Shown: positions 15,617 through 25,007, numbered from the stretch's first letter. The stretch: 64,000 nt of DNA from Haloprofundus halophilus (GCF_003439925.1 NZ_QQRR01000002.1:744001-808000), one strand, 5' to 3'. Numbers and translations are program-made. Notes: generated by a model not told the origin, from the letters alone.

Positions 15617-17224
15617 ATGCCAAACGAAGACACACCGTCGTGGAAACGTCGTGGATTTCTGAAGACGACCGGTGCGCTCGGCCTCGTCGGCCTGAGCGGC
15701 GTCGGGGCGGCGACGCCGGGACGCAGCCCCGGTCCGAAGGAGGACGAGATTCTCGTCGGCGTCTCGAAGACCGCGGACAGTCCGAAGGCGGAAGTCGAGA
15801 AAGCCGTACCGGGCAACGCCCGCGTCGTCCACGAGAACAAGCAACTCGGCTACGTCGCCGTGAAGTTCCCGTCGGAGGCGTCCGAAACCGCCCGCGAGAA
15901 CTTCGTCGAGGCGGTCACGAAGCGCGAGAAAGTCAAGTACGCCGAGAAGAACGAGACGCTCGAAGCACTGTACACGCCGTCGGACGAGCGCTACTCCGAC
16001 CAGTACGCGCCCCAGCAGGTCAACGCCGACGTGGCGTGGGATACGACGCTCGGCAGTTCCGACGTCACCATCGCCGTCATCGACCAGGGCGTCATGTACG
16101 ACCACCCGGACCTCGCCGACCAGTTCGGCTCGAGCGAGGGCTACGACTTCGTCGACGACGACTCCGACCCCTATCCGGACGACCTCGAAAACGAGTATCA
16201 CGGCACGCACGTCGCCGGCATCGCGGCGGCGACGACGGACAACGGCGAGGGCATCTCCGGCATCAGCAACTCCACGCTGCTGTCGGGTCGCGCGCTCTCC
16301 GAGGAGGGCAGCGGTTCGACCGCCGACATCGCCGACGCCGTCCAGTGGGCCGCAGACCAGGGCGCGGACGTCATCAACCTCTCGCTCGGCGGCGGCGGCT
16401 ACACGGACACGATGAAGAACGCCGTCTCGTACGCCTACGACGCCGGGTCGCTCGTCGTCGCGGCCGCGGGCAACGACTACGGGTCGTCGGTCTCGTACCC
16501 GGCGGCGTACAGCGAGTGTCTCGCCGTCTCCGCGCTCGACGAGAACGAGTCGCTGGCGAGTTACTCGAACGTCGGTCCCGAGATCGAACTCGCCGCGCCC
16601 GGTTCGAACGTCCTCTCGACGTGGACGACGAGCACCGAGTACGACAGCATCTCCGGCACGTCGATGGCGACGCCCGTCGTCTCCGGCGTCGCCGGGCTGA
16701 CGCTCGCCGCCTACAGCCTCACGAACGAGGAACTCCGCACCCACCTCAAGAACACGGCCGTCGACGTCGGCCTCTCCAGCGACGAACAGGGCAGCGGCCG
16801 CGTCGACGCCGGCAACGCCGTCACGACCGAACCCGGCAGCGGCGGTGGCGGCGACGACGGCGGCGACGACGGCGGCGACGACGGTGGCGACGGCGGCGGC
16901 GACGACTCCACGTCGGCCTCGGTCGACGGCTCGCTCAGCGGCTACTGGGACTCGAAGTGCTGGAGCTACGGCTTCGAGTACGACGGTCCCTCGAAGGTCG
17001 TCGTCGAACTCTCCGGCCCGTCGGACGCCGACTTCGACCTCTACGTCGACGAGGGCTCCGGCTCCTGTCCGACGACCGGCGACTACGACTACCGCTCGTG
17101 GACGACCGACAGTCAAGAGACTATCACCATCGACGACCCCGACGACTCCGCGGACCTGACGGTGCTCGTCGACTCCTACAGCGGGAGCGGCGACTACACC
17201 CTCACCATCACCGAGTACCAGTAA
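15617..17224 (+). CDS. Halolysin-type S8 subtilisin-like serine protease, Tat-exported
   Basis: A 535-residue extracellular protease. Residues 1-33 are a Tat signal (KRRGFLK then a hydrophobic run), and 40-125 are an I9-like propeptide. The catalytic domain carries Asp156 ('AVIDQG'), His195 ('HGTHVAG'), the oxyanion Asn286 ('AAAGN') and Ser349 ('GTSMATP'). A Gly/Asp linker (about 407-430) leads to a C-terminal PPC-like beta domain (about 433-535) with two Cys residues. Halolysins are folded, exported through Tat and autoprocessed outside the cell. The A/T-rich promoter with an inverted repeat suggests regulated expression, in line with starvation-induced halolysins. Confidence 0.95.
   Translation: MPNEDTPSWKRRGFLKTTGALGLVGLSGVGAATPGRSPGPKEDEILVGVSKTADSPKAEVEKAVPGNARVVHENKQLGYVAVKFPSEASETARENFVEAVTKREKVKYAEKNETLEALYTPSDERYSDQYAPQQVNADVAWDTTLGSSDVTIAVIDQGVMYDHPDLADQFGSSEGYDFVDDDSDPYPDDLENEYHGTHVAGIAAATTDNGEGISGISNSTLLSGRALSEEGSGSTADIADAVQWAADQGADVINLSLGGGGYTDTMKNAVSYAYDAGSLVVAAAGNDYGSSVSYPAAYSECLAVSALDENESLASYSNVGPEIELAAPGSNVLSTWTTSTEYDSISGTSMATPVVSGVAGLTLAAYSLTNEELRTHLKNTAVDVGLSSDEQGSGRVDAGNAVTTEPGSGGGGDDGGDDGGDDGGDGGGDDSTSASVDGSLSGYWDSKCWSYGFEYDGPSKVVVELSGPSDADFDLYVDEGSGSCPTTGDYDYRSWTTDSQETITIDDPDDSADLTVLVDSYSGSGDYTLTITEYQ
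16840..16905 (+). repeat. Short Gly/Asp codon repeat in the halolysin linker
   Basis: Iterations of the 9-base unit GGCGACGAC, with GGT/GGC variants, encode the flexible Gly/Asp linker between the protease and C-terminal domains. Length variation by slippage would be expected between strains. Confidence 0.7.
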
Positions 17225-17338
17225 CTCGGTAGCGATAGAATCGTCAGCCATCGACTCCGGTCCCTGTTCTCGTCGCGCCGCATCCGTCGTCGACCCGCCG
17301 GTCCGGGCATCGCTACACGTCGCTCAGTCTCCAAAACT

Positions 17339-17370
17339 TGTACAATTTCTAAAATTTGTACAATTTGTAC
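17339..17370. repeat. Clustered TTGTACAA palindromes in a convergent intergenic region
   Basis: TTGTACAA occurs at 17339-17346 and again at 17356-17363, followed by a partial third copy (TTTGTAC, to 17370), within a 30-base A/T-rich island. It sits between the converging halolysin and SDR genes, where no promoter is needed. The rest of the 259-base gap (17225-17483) is GC-rich with nothing recognisable. It could be a protein-binding site or transcription-end element. Confidence 0.5.
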
Positions 17371-17483
17371 GCGCGCTAGTTCGCACCGCCTCGGTCCCGT
17401 ACGCGTGTTGTTCGACTTCTGGATGTCGGCGGCGCGTCCTACCCCGACGGCTCGCCGGACGCCCCGCCGCTCCCGGTTTCGCC

Positions 17484-18323
17484 TCAGATCGGTTCGGTGT
17501 CCAACTCGAACGGCGGCGGTTGCGTGCCGTCCGTGTCGGTGAAGCCGTACTCGCGCGCGAGGTCGCCGGTGACGAGTACCTGCCCCGACTTCCCCATCAT
17601 GTCGGGGTCGGCGGCGAGCGCGGTGACGGCGCGGCCGACGTACTCCGGAGAGTGCGTCTCTTCGGGCACTTCCTCGCCCGTCTCCTCGAACGCGCGGACG
17701 ACGCGCTCGGTTCGGACGAACCCCGGATACAGCGAGACTGCCGCGACGCCGCGGTCGCGGAGTTCGTGGGCCATCGCCTTCGCCATCCGGTCGACGGCCG
17801 TCTTGGCGACGTCGTACATCACGCTGCCCCGATACTTGTCGCCGTCACCCGAGGAGACGTTGACGACGAGACCCTCTCCCCGGTCGACCATCCGTCGGGC
17901 GGCGAGTCGACTCGCGGCGTAGTGCGCGCGGACGCCGGCGTCGAACATCCCGGACCAGCGGTCCATCGACTGCGTCCAGAACGGGTCGTCGAACGTCTCG
18001 TCGAAGCCCTCGTAGCCGCCCCAGACGTTGTTGACGAGCAGGTCGACGCGGCCCTGTTCGTCGTCGACTCGCGCGAACAGCGCCTCCACGTCGGCGTCGA
18101 CGGTGTGGTCGCACCGGACGGCGATACCCTCGCCGCCCCGGTCGGCGACGAGTTCGGCCGTCTCGGTGACCGTCCCCGGCAGATTCTCGGTCGTGTCGTC
18201 GGCGACACTCCGGCCGGTCACGTAGACGGTCGCACCCGCGTCACCGAGCGAGAGGGCGATACCGCGGCCGACGCCCCTGCTCGCACCGGTGACGACGGCG
18301 ACGGTATCGGAGAGGTTCGGCAT
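17484..18323 (-). CDS. SDR-family oxidoreductase (DHRS1-like)
   Basis: A 279-residue short-chain dehydrogenase. It has the cofactor loop 'VTGASRGVGRGIA', the 'LVNNVWGG' motif (NNAG position) and the catalytic Ser ('NVSSGDGDKYRGS') with YDVAK in place of YxxxK. The 'WGGYEG' segment and long C-terminus are typical of DHRS1-like SDRs. Substrate unknown. It begins 15 bases after the EF-1alpha stop codon on the same strand, so the two are probably co-transcribed, an odd pairing for a translation factor. Confidence 0.9.
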   Translation of the reverse strand: MPNLSDTVAVVTGASRGVGRGIALSLGDAGATVYVTGRSVADDTTENLPGTVTETAELVADRGGEGIAVRCDHTVDADVEALFARVDDEQGRVDLLVNNVWGGYEGFDETFDDPFWTQSMDRWSGMFDAGVRAHYAASRLAARRMVDRGEGLVVNVSSGDGDKYRGSVMYDVAKTAVDRMAKAMAHELRDRGVAAVSLYPGFVRTERVVRAFEETGEEVPEETHSPEYVGRAVTALAADPDMMGKSGQVLVTGDLAREYGFTDTDGTQPPPFELDTEPI

Positions 18324-18338
18324 AAAAAGCGGACCGGG

Positions 18339-19607
18339 TTACCGCTCGTTGACCTTCAGCACCTTGCCCGCGGCGATGGTCTGACCCATGTCGCGGATGG
18401 CGAACGAGCCGAGTTCCGGAATCTCGCTCGACGGCTCGATGCTGAGCGGTTTCTGCGGGCGCAGGGTGACGATGGCGGCGTCGCCGGCTTTGATGAAGTC
18501 CGGGTTCTCCTCGGCGACCTCGCCCGAGGCGGGGTCGAGTTTCTGGTCGATGGACTCGATGGTGCAGGCGACCTGCGCCGTGTGGGCGTGGACGACCGGC
18601 GTGTAGCCCGCGGTGACGACCGAGGGGTGCTGCATCACGACGATCTGCGCCTGGAACGTCTCGGCGACTTTCGGCGGGTCGTCGGCGGGACCGCAGACGT
18701 CGCCGCGGCGGATGTCGTCCTTGCCGACGCCGCGCACGTTGAAGCCGACGTTGTCGCCGGGTTCGGCGCGGTCGACCTCCTCGTGGTGCATCTCGATGGT
18801 CTTCACTTCACCCGAGACGTCCGACGGCTGGAACGAGACCTGTGCGCCCGTCTCGAGGATACCGGTCTCGACGCGGCCGACCGGGACGGTCCCGATACCC
18901 GAAATCGTGTAGACGTCCTGGATGGGGAGGCGCAGCGGCGCGTCCGTCGGCGGCGACATCTCGGGGAGGTTGTTCAGCGCCTCCAGTACCGTGGGCCCGT
19001 CGAACCACGTCATGTTCTCGGAGTGCTCGGCGATGTTGTCGCCCTCGAACGCCGAGATGGGGATGAAGCGCGCGTCGTCGGTGTCGAAGCGGACCTGGGT
19101 GAGCAGCTGCTTCACGTCGTCGACGACCTCGCGGTAACGGTCCTCCTCGTAGTCGACGGTGTCCATCTTGTTCACCGCGACGATGAGCGTCTCGATACCG
19201 AGCGTCCGCGAGAGGAACACGTGTTCGCGCGTCTGCGGCGCGACGCCGTCGTCGGCGGCGACGACCAACACGGCGTGGTCGGCCTGCGACGCGCCCGTAA
19301 TCATGTTCTTGACGAAGTCGCGGTGACCGGGCGTGTCGACGATGGTGAAGTAGTACTTGTCCGTGTCGAAGCGCTGGTGGGCGATGTCGATGGTGACGCC
19401 GCGCTCTCGCTCTTCGGCCAAGTTGTCCATCACGTAGGCGAACTCGAAGCCGCCTTTCCCTTTCTCGGCGGCCTCCTCTCGGTGCTGCTCGATGACGTGC
19501 TCCGGTACCGACCCCGTCTCGAACAGCAGACGCCCGACGAGCGTGCTCTTGCCGTGGTCGACGTGACCGATGATAGCTAAGTTCTGGTGTGGTTTGTCCT
19601 GTGACAT
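18339..19607 (-). CDS. tuf: Translation elongation factor EF-1 alpha
   Basis: A 422-residue aEF-1A, the GTPase that delivers aminoacyl-tRNA to the ribosome. G-domain motifs are complete: GHVDHGKST (14-22), DTPGH (91-95) and NKMD (146-149). The beta-barrel domains II and III are intact, for example '[21 protein letters not shown]'. The usual archaeal partner rps10 does not follow it; an SDR gene does. The G domain appears less typical (for example DTPGH rather than the DCPGH I recall for haloarchaeal copies) than the very conserved C-terminal half, so it may be a second paralogue. A TATA-like ATAAACC centred near 19642 lies upstream. Confidence 0.95.
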   Translation of the reverse strand: MSQDKPHQNLAIIGHVDHGKSTLVGRLLFETGSVPEHVIEQHREEAAEKGKGGFEFAYVMDNLAEERERGVTIDIAHQRFDTDKYYFTIVDTPGHRDFVKNMITGASQADHAVLVVAADDGVAPQTREHVFLSRTLGIETLIVAVNKMDTVDYEEDRYREVVDDVKQLLTQVRFDTDDARFIPISAFEGDNIAEHSENMTWFDGPTVLEALNNLPEMSPPTDAPLRLPIQDVYTISGIGTVPVGRVETGILETGAQVSFQPSDVSGEVKTIEMHHEEVDRAEPGDNVGFNVRGVGKDDIRRGDVCGPADDPPKVAETFQAQIVVMQHPSVVTAGYTPVVHAHTAQVACTIESIDQKLDPASGEVAEENPDFIKAGDAAIVTLRPQKPLSIEPSSEIPELGSFAIRDMGQTIAAGKVLKVNER

Positions 19608-19792
19608 GGTAACGCAGGCGCCGCGCGCCTGTCAGGTGGTTTATGTTGTACGAGAGCAAAACGGTTGCCTCCAGTACGTCGGTTGAACACACTTACCGTT
19701 GACACTATACGGAACGAACGATACTCGGCGTCGACAGAGTGTCGTCGAAATATAAGGAGTCCGTGAGCGCCGAGGGCGTCGGGAGGCGTGGT

Positions 19793-20218
19793 CTACGCCG
19801 AGTAGCCCGGCGACTGCGACTCGATGACGTCGGCGATGCTCGTCATCTCCTCGCCGACGGTGGCCACCACGTCGTCGAGCGTGACGATGCCGACGAGTTT
19901 GCCGTCGTCGTCGACGACGGGGAGTCGGCGTACCTTCGCCTCGCCGAGTTTCTTCGCCACGGCGAACCCTTCCTCGTTCTGGTTGATGGTCTCGGGGTTC
20001 TCCGCCATGACGTCTTCGGCGGTCATCTCCGAGATGTCGTCGTGTTCGCCGACAGCGAGCGCGATCTCCCTGTCGGTGACGATACCGCGCGGTTCGTCGT
20101 CTTCGACGACGACGACGGAACCGACGCCCTCCGACGAGAACTGCTGCGCGATCTCCTCGATTGTCGTGCTCGGGTCGACCGTGACGACGTCTTCGGTTGC
20201 GAGGTCACCAACTGGCAT
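19793..20218 (-). CDS. CBS-domain pair protein
   Basis: A 141-residue protein consisting of two CBS motifs: '[42 protein letters not shown]' and 'AEDVMAENPETINQNEEGFAVAKKLGEAKVRRLPVVDDDGKLVGIVTLDDVV'. Such Bateman modules bind adenine nucleotides or S-adenosylmethionine and sense energy or metabolite status. No effector domain is attached, so it must act on another protein. I use ATG 20218 (MPVGDL); a GTG at 20236, in frame, lies 26 bp from an A/T-rich element near 20262 and could be the leaderless start. Confidence 0.88.
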   Translation of the reverse strand: MPVGDLATEDVVTVDPSTTIEEIAQQFSSEGVGSVVVVEDDEPRGIVTDREIALAVGEHDDISEMTAEDVMAENPETINQNEEGFAVAKKLGEAKVRRLPVVDDDGKLVGIVTLDDVVATVGEEMTSIADVIESQSPGYSA

Positions 20219-20423
20219 AGCATCTACTAGCCCCACACTGACCGTGGTAACCGTAGGGCCTGTATTTGCGCGGCGGGTCGGGGGCGGCCGAGACGGCCTG
20301 CAGGCGGGTCGCCGCGGACAAATTCCACAATTTTTGAGAGTTCCATAGTGTGTAGGGTGTTCAGACGACGTTCGCTTCGTACCGATTGGAAGGGGGCGAC
20401 GGCCGACGACCGGACGACTCGTC

Positions 20424-21623
20424 TCAGTCGTCGGTCGCTAGCAGATACCGCTCCAGCAACCGCTCGTAGACGCGGGCGGTCGCGACCAGGTCGGAGACGG
20501 CGACGGACTCGTCGACGGTGTGGGCGTCGTCTTCGATGGTCCCCGGACCGAACAGCACGGCGGGGATGCCGCGGGGGATGAGATGGCGGGTGTCGCTGCC
20601 GGCGTTGAACCCGACGACGTCGCTCTCGACGCCGACTTCGCCGGCGGCGGCGACCGTTTGCCGAACCAGCGGGTGGTCGGCGTCGATACCCGCGGCGTCG
20701 ACGGTGAGCGTCCGGCGGAGCTCGAACTCGACGGGCGGCGCGTCGACGAGACCCGACTCGACGGCCGCTCGCATCCGTTCGTCGTAGTTCTCGGGTTCCG
20801 GTCCCTCGGGGAGCGTCCGCCACGAGACGGTCGCTCGGGCCTCGCCGGGGACGACGTGCGGGGCGGACCCGCCTTCGATTTCCGTGACGGTGATGGTCGG
20901 GCCGGGTTCGAGAATCGGGTGGTCCTCGGCGGCGACTTCCTCGGCGAGGTCGGCGACGCCGTTCAGCGCGCAACGGAGGCCGTCGATGGCGTTGATGCCA
21001 CGGTCCGGGCGGCCGGAGTGGCTCTCGCGGCCGTACACGACCAGTTCCCAATCGAGCGCGCCGTACTGCGCGATGGCGACATGGAGGTCCGTCGGTTCGC
21101 CGACGACCGCGGCGTCGACGTCGCCGACTGCCTCCGCGATTCGCTCGGTGCCCGGACCGCCGCGTTCCTCGTCGATGGCGAAGCCCAGGACGACCTCGCC
21201 GGGGTCGGCGGAGCTGTCGGAGTCGTCGTCGCCGGTCAGAAACGCCTCGGCAGCGACGACTTTGGCGGCGAGAGCACCCTTCATGTCCGCGACGCCGCGA
21301 CCGACGAGACGGTCGCCATCGGGGCCGTCGCTCTCGCGCCGGAGTTCGTACGGGTCGCCCGTCCAGTCGTCGGCGTTGGCGGGAACGACGTCGGTGTGGC
21401 CGGTCAGGAGCAATCGGCCGTGTTCGGGGTTTCCTGCGCGTGCGACGAGATTCGGTCGCCCCGGTTCGAGTTCCTCGCGCTCGAGCGTCCATTCGACGGG
21501 ACTGGCTTCGAGATACTCGACCAGCGCGTCGACGACGGGGCCCTCGCCGCCCGGCGGGTTCGGACTGGGGCGTTCGACGAGCGTCCAGGTCAACTCGACG
21601 ACTGCCGACTCGGTGATCTTCAC
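20424..21623 (-). CDS. M20-family deacylase/peptidase (ArgE/DapE type)
   Basis: A protein of about 399 residues. M20 metallopeptidase landmarks are present: 'LLLTGHTDVVPA' (metal His and catalytic Asp), 'VGRGVADMKGALA' (bridging Asp), 'IDEERGGPGTE' (catalytic Glu pair) and a late 'GSDTRHLIPRGIPAVLFGPG' metal His. It would remove an acyl group from an amino acid (acetylornithine or succinyl-diaminopimelate type); the exact substrate cannot be told. I chose GTG 21623 because a CTATACG box centred near 21651 sits 26-28 bp upstream and the upstream in-frame codons look non-coding. Confidence 0.88.
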   Translation of the reverse strand: MKITESAVVELTWTLVERPSPNPPGGEGPVVDALVEYLEASPVEWTLEREELEPGRPNLVARAGNPEHGRLLLTGHTDVVPANADDWTGDPYELRRESDGPDGDRLVGRGVADMKGALAAKVVAAEAFLTGDDDSDSSADPGEVVLGFAIDEERGGPGTERIAEAVGDVDAAVVGEPTDLHVAIAQYGALDWELVVYGRESHSGRPDRGINAIDGLRCALNGVADLAEEVAAEDHPILEPGPTITVTEIEGGSAPHVVPGEARATVSWRTLPEGPEPENYDERMRAAVESGLVDAPPVEFELRRTLTVDAAGIDADHPLVRQTVAAAGEVGVESDVVGFNAGSDTRHLIPRGIPAVLFGPGTIEDDAHTVDESVAVSDLVATARVYERLLERYLLATDD

Positions 21624-21745
21624 GGCTCCCGCTCTCGCGGAGCGCGTATAGCCCCGTCGACGCCGGAAAAACCCGCTGACAAGCTGTTCTCCGCGTCGAT
21701 TTCCGACGACGACGGCGTTAAGCGACCCGACCGTCACGCTCCCGT

Positions 21746-22963
21746 ATGACCGAAGAACTCGTGACGCGAGGCGACGTCGAAGCGGCCGCGGAACGCCTCG
21801 ACGGCGTCGTCAAGCGCACGCCCGTCGATAGCTCCCGTACGTTCGCCGAGCGCTGCGGAGCCGACAGCGTCCACCTCAAACTCGAATCGCTCCAGCGAAC
21901 GGGATCGTTCAAGATCCGCGGCGCGTCGAACCGCATCGCTCAGTTGAGCGAATCCGAACTCGACGGCGGCATCGTCGCGGCCAGCGGCGGCAACCACGCG
22001 CAGGGCGTCGCGTCGGCGGCGGCGGCCCACGGCGCGGACGCGACTATCGTGATGCCCGAGGTGACGCCGATGGCGAAGATCGAGGCGACGCGGGGCTACG
22101 GCGCGGAGGTCGTTGTCCACGGCGACGTGTACCAGGAGTCGTACGAGCGAGCGATGGCTATCGCCGAGGAGCGGGGCGCGACGTTCGTCCACCCGTTCGA
22201 CGACCGCGCGGTCATCGCCGGGCAGGGAACCGTCGGGCTCGAAATCGTCGAGGACGTGCCCGACGTCGACACCGTCGTCGTCGCCATCGGTGGCGGGGGG
22301 CTCATCTCGGGCATCGCAACGGCGGTAAAAGCGCACACCGACGCGCGGGTCGTCGGTGTCCAGACCGAGGGCTGCGCGCACATGAGCGAGTCGCTCGAAC
22401 GGGGCGAGGTGTACGAGCGCGACTCCATCGACACCATCACCGAGGGCATCGCGGCCAGCAAGACGGAAGCGTACACGTTCCGGCACGTCAGCGAACGCGT
22501 CGACGAAGTGGTGAACGTCACCGACGCCGACGTAACCGCGGCGATGGCGCTCCTCGCCGAGCGTTCGAAACTCGTCACCGAATCGGCCGGAGCCGTCGCC
22601 CTCGCGGCGCTGGTCGGCGACTACCTCGACGTGACCGGCGAGACGGTGGCGGTGCCGGTCTGCGGCGCGAACATCGACCTCACGCAGTTCGCCGACTACG
22701 CCAAAGCCGGCCTCGCCGAACTGGGGCGATACCGGACGCTTCGGCTGACCGTCGACGACTGGCCGGGGTCGCTGGGTGCCGTGGCCGAAGCCGTCGAAGG
22801 GGCGGGTGCGACCGTCGACGAGATATCGCGTCTGCCGCCGCGCTCGGGCGTCGACCCGGCGCAGACGGAACTCTCCGTGGCCGTCGAGGGCAGCGGTCCC
22901 GACCACCTCGACCGGGTCGTCGCCGCGCTGGACGAACGTCCGGAAGTCGGCACCGTCGACTGA
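21746..22963 (+). CDS. ilvA: Threonine ammonia-lyase
   Basis: A 405-residue PLP enzyme that deaminates threonine to 2-oxobutanoate, the first step to isoleucine. The PLP Lys is about residue 56 in 'RTGSFKIRGA'; 'ASGGNHAQGVA' and the phosphate loop 'VVAIGGGGLISG' follow. A C-terminal ACT-like domain (about 325-405, 'RTLRLTVDDWPGSLGAVAEAVEGAGA') suggests feedback control. Serine/threonine dehydratases of the catabolic type (TdcB) have a similar core, so biosynthetic versus catabolic use is not certain. A TTAAGC element near 21718 fits a leaderless start. Confidence 0.92.
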   Translation: MTEELVTRGDVEAAAERLDGVVKRTPVDSSRTFAERCGADSVHLKLESLQRTGSFKIRGASNRIAQLSESELDGGIVAASGGNHAQGVASAAAAHGADATIVMPEVTPMAKIEATRGYGAEVVVHGDVYQESYERAMAIAEERGATFVHPFDDRAVIAGQGTVGLEIVEDVPDVDTVVVAIGGGGLISGIATAVKAHTDARVVGVQTEGCAHMSESLERGEVYERDSIDTITEGIAASKTEAYTFRHVSERVDEVVNVTDADVTAAMALLAERSKLVTESAGAVALAALVGDYLDVTGETVAVPVCGANIDLTQFADYAKAGLAELGRYRTLRLTVDDWPGSLGAVAEAVEGAGATVDEISRLPPRSGVDPAQTELSVAVEGSGPDHLDRVVAALDERPEVGTVD

Positions 22964-23180
22964 TTACGCACCCGGAAACTGCAGAAGGTTCGAGCCGGCG
23001 GTCCGCAACATCGCGACCACGCCGTTTTCGTATCTCCACATTTGGTTTACGTGGACTGTTACGACGGGGACTCCGAACGTCGTCGAGCGGCGCGAACAGC
23101 CTCGACGACCCGCCAGTGGGCGTGAAAGCGGAAGAGACGGAGAAACAATAGAGACGGAGAAACAGCAGGGATGGGGGAAC

Positions 23181-23288
23181 TCAGAAGATTCTCATCGCGC
23201 GACTCATCTCGGCAAAAGTTGCAGTGCGGCGTTCGGTAGTAGTGGCGACCTCGGTCTGAGTCTGCTCAGAAATCTTTGCTACAATCAT
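23181..23288 (-). CDS. Candidate leaderless 35-residue microprotein
   Basis: A 35-codon frame from ATG 23288, starting MIVAKISEQ and ending with AEMSRAMRIF. A textbook TTTATATA box (23311-23318, minus strand) is centred 26 bp upstream, so the ATG falls on the predicted transcript start. The peptide is Thr-rich with a mildly basic C-terminal half. I recognise no family, and a promoter for an untranslated RNA would look the same. Confidence 0.4.
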   Translation of the reverse strand: MIVAKISEQTQTEVATTTERRTATFAEMSRAMRIF

Positions 23289-23310
23289 AGTAAATACCAC
23301 CACGAGCAGG

Positions 23311-23318
23311 TATATAAA
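23311..23318 (-). promoter_or_regulatory. TATA box for a minus-strand transcript at about 23288
   Basis: TTTATATA on the minus strand, one of the clearest haloarchaeal TATA boxes in the window. It points away from gcvT, so it must drive the microprotein candidate or a short RNA. Confidence 0.55.
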
Positions 23319-23516
23319 CCTTCGTCCGACACGTCGGTTCGGAGCGCGTCCAACTCGCGTCGTTTCACACGTTCGTGCATAGAGAACCGGTGAATTCCGG
23401 GTTCGAGGCCGACGAACTCGTCTCTCTCGTACTCCCGATGCACAGACGCGCATATCGTCGGTAGTCACGCGGGAGGAGATACCAAAGCATTACTTACCCC
23501 GAACCAAGCCACTGAT

Positions 23517-24629
23517 ATGGCCCATCGGAAGCCGCCACTGCGGGAGGTCCACGCCGACCGCGGGGCGAAGTTCACCGGGTTCGGCGGGTGGGAGATGCCG
23601 GTGGAGTTCGACTCCATCCGCACCGAACACGCCGCGGTCCGCGATTCGGCGGGCATCTTCGACGTCTCGCACATGAGCGAGATCGAGGTGTCCGGGCCGG
23701 ACGCGACCGAGTTGATGCAGCGACTCACGACCAACGACGTGACGGCGCTCGACCCGGGCGACTCGCAGTACTCCTGCATCACCGACGAGTCGGGCGTCAT
23801 CCTCGACGACACCGTCGTCTACGCGCTGCCCGACGAGTTGGACAACTCCGACTCGGCGGACCCGACGTATCTGTTCATCCCGAACGCGGGCCACGACGAG
23901 CAGATGTACGAGCGGTGGACCAGCCACCGCGACGAGTGGGGTCTCGACGCCGCCGTCGACGACCAGACCGAGGAGTGGGCGATGTTCGCCGTCCAGGGGC
24001 CGGACGCGCCCGGCCTCGTCGCCGACGCGGCGGGCTCCGACGTTCTCGACTGCTCGCGGTTCGAGGCGACGTACGCCGAGATTGCGGGCGCGGACTGTCT
24101 CGTCGCACGCACGGGCTACACCGGCGAAGACGGTTTCGAGGTGCTCTGTCCGTGGGACGCCGCCGAGTCCGTCTGGAGCGAGTTCGACTGCCAGCCCTGC
24201 GGCCTCGGCGCGCGCGACACGCTCCGAATCGAGATGGGGTTCCTGCTGTCCGGAGAGGATTTCGACCCCGAGGAGGAGCCGCGGAACCCCTACGAGGCGG
24301 GCATCGCGTTCACCGTCGACCTCGACACCGAGTTCGTCGGGCGCGACGCGCTCGAACGGGCGAAAGAAGACGGCGTCGACGAGCGGTTCGTCGGCCTGAA
24401 ACTCGCCGAACGCGGCATCGCCCGCCACGGCTACGAACTCCGCGACGAAAGCAGGGAGAAAATCGGTCACGTGACCAGCGGGACGATGAGTCCGACGCTC
24501 GGAGAAGCTATCGCGCTGGGCTACGTTCGAACCGACCACGCGGAACCGGACACGCGCGTCCGGGTCGTCGTTCGCGGCGACGAAAAGCGCGCACAGATCG
24601 TGAACACACCGTTTCTGGAGAACAAATAG
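23517..24629 (+). CDS. gcvT: Glycine cleavage system T protein (aminomethyltransferase)
   Basis: A 370-residue GcvT. It releases ammonia from the aminomethyl-lipoyl arm of GcvH and moves the methylene group to tetrahydrofolate. Landmarks are 'FTGFGGWEMPVEFDSIRTEHAAVRDSAGIFDVSHM' near the N-terminus, 'ARTGYTGEDGFEV' and 'LGARDTLRIEMGFLLSGEDF', and a C-terminal 'GHVTSGTMSPTLGEAIALGYV'. It is the first gene of gcvT-gcvH-gcvPA-gcvPB and its stop abuts the gcvH start without a gap. Dihydrolipoamide dehydrogenase is not in this operon. Confidence 0.97.
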   Translation: MAHRKPPLREVHADRGAKFTGFGGWEMPVEFDSIRTEHAAVRDSAGIFDVSHMSEIEVSGPDATELMQRLTTNDVTALDPGDSQYSCITDESGVILDDTVVYALPDELDNSDSADPTYLFIPNAGHDEQMYERWTSHRDEWGLDAAVDDQTEEWAMFAVQGPDAPGLVADAAGSDVLDCSRFEATYAEIAGADCLVARTGYTGEDGFEVLCPWDAAESVWSEFDCQPCGLGARDTLRIEMGFLLSGEDFDPEEEPRNPYEAGIAFTVDLDTEFVGRDALERAKEDGVDERFVGLKLAERGIARHGYELRDESREKIGHVTSGTMSPTLGEAIALGYVRTDHAEPDTRVRVVVRGDEKRAQIVNTPFLENK

Positions 24630-25007
24630 ATGTTCGAAGTACCTGACGACCTGCGGTACATGGAATCGCACGAGTGGACCAGCACCGACGACGTGGCGCG
24701 AATCGGTATCACCGACTTCGCCCAGGACGAACTCGGCGACGTGGTGTTCGTGGAACTGCCCGACGAGGGGAGCGAACTCACCAAGGGCGACGAGTTCGGC
24801 GTCGTCGAGAGCATCAAGGCGGTGTCGGACCTCTACGCGCCCATCTCGGGCACCGTCGTCGGCGTCAACGAGGCGCTGTTCGACCAGCCCGAACTCGTCA
24901 ACGACGACCCGTACGCGGAGGGGTGGATGCTCGAAGTCGAACCGGCGGACGACGGAGAGTTCGACGAGCTACTGACGGCAGAGGAGTATCGCGAGCAGAC
25001 CGAATGA
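24630..25007 (+). CDS. gcvH: Glycine cleavage system H protein
   Basis: A 125-residue lipoyl carrier. The lipoylated Lys is about residue 63 in '[18 protein letters not shown]', and the '[23 protein letters not shown]' hammerhead region is typical. It shuttles the aminomethyl intermediate between the P, T and L proteins. The ATG follows the gcvT stop directly, and the TGA overlaps the gcvPA ATG by 4 bases (ATGA), so the operon is translationally coupled. Confidence 0.97.
   Translation: MFEVPDDLRYMESHEWTSTDDVARIGITDFAQDELGDVVFVELPDEGSELTKGDEFGVVESIKAVSDLYAPISGTVVGVNEALFDQPELVNDDPYAEGWMLEVEPADDGEFDELLTAEEYREQTE

Larger units (their letters stand above)
22964..23516. other. 553-base gap between ilvA and gcvT
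   Basis: Apart from a candidate minus-strand microprotein (23181-23288) and its TATA box, I see no gene, RNA structure or repeat. Some A/T-rich patches occur near 23026-23050 and 23270-23320. No glycine riboswitch is recognisable before gcvT. Confidence 0.5.

Noticed and set aside
23290-23516. Possible glycine riboswitch before gcvT
   Set aside because: No conserved tandem aptamer pattern is visible, and haloarchaeal genes here are mostly leaderless.
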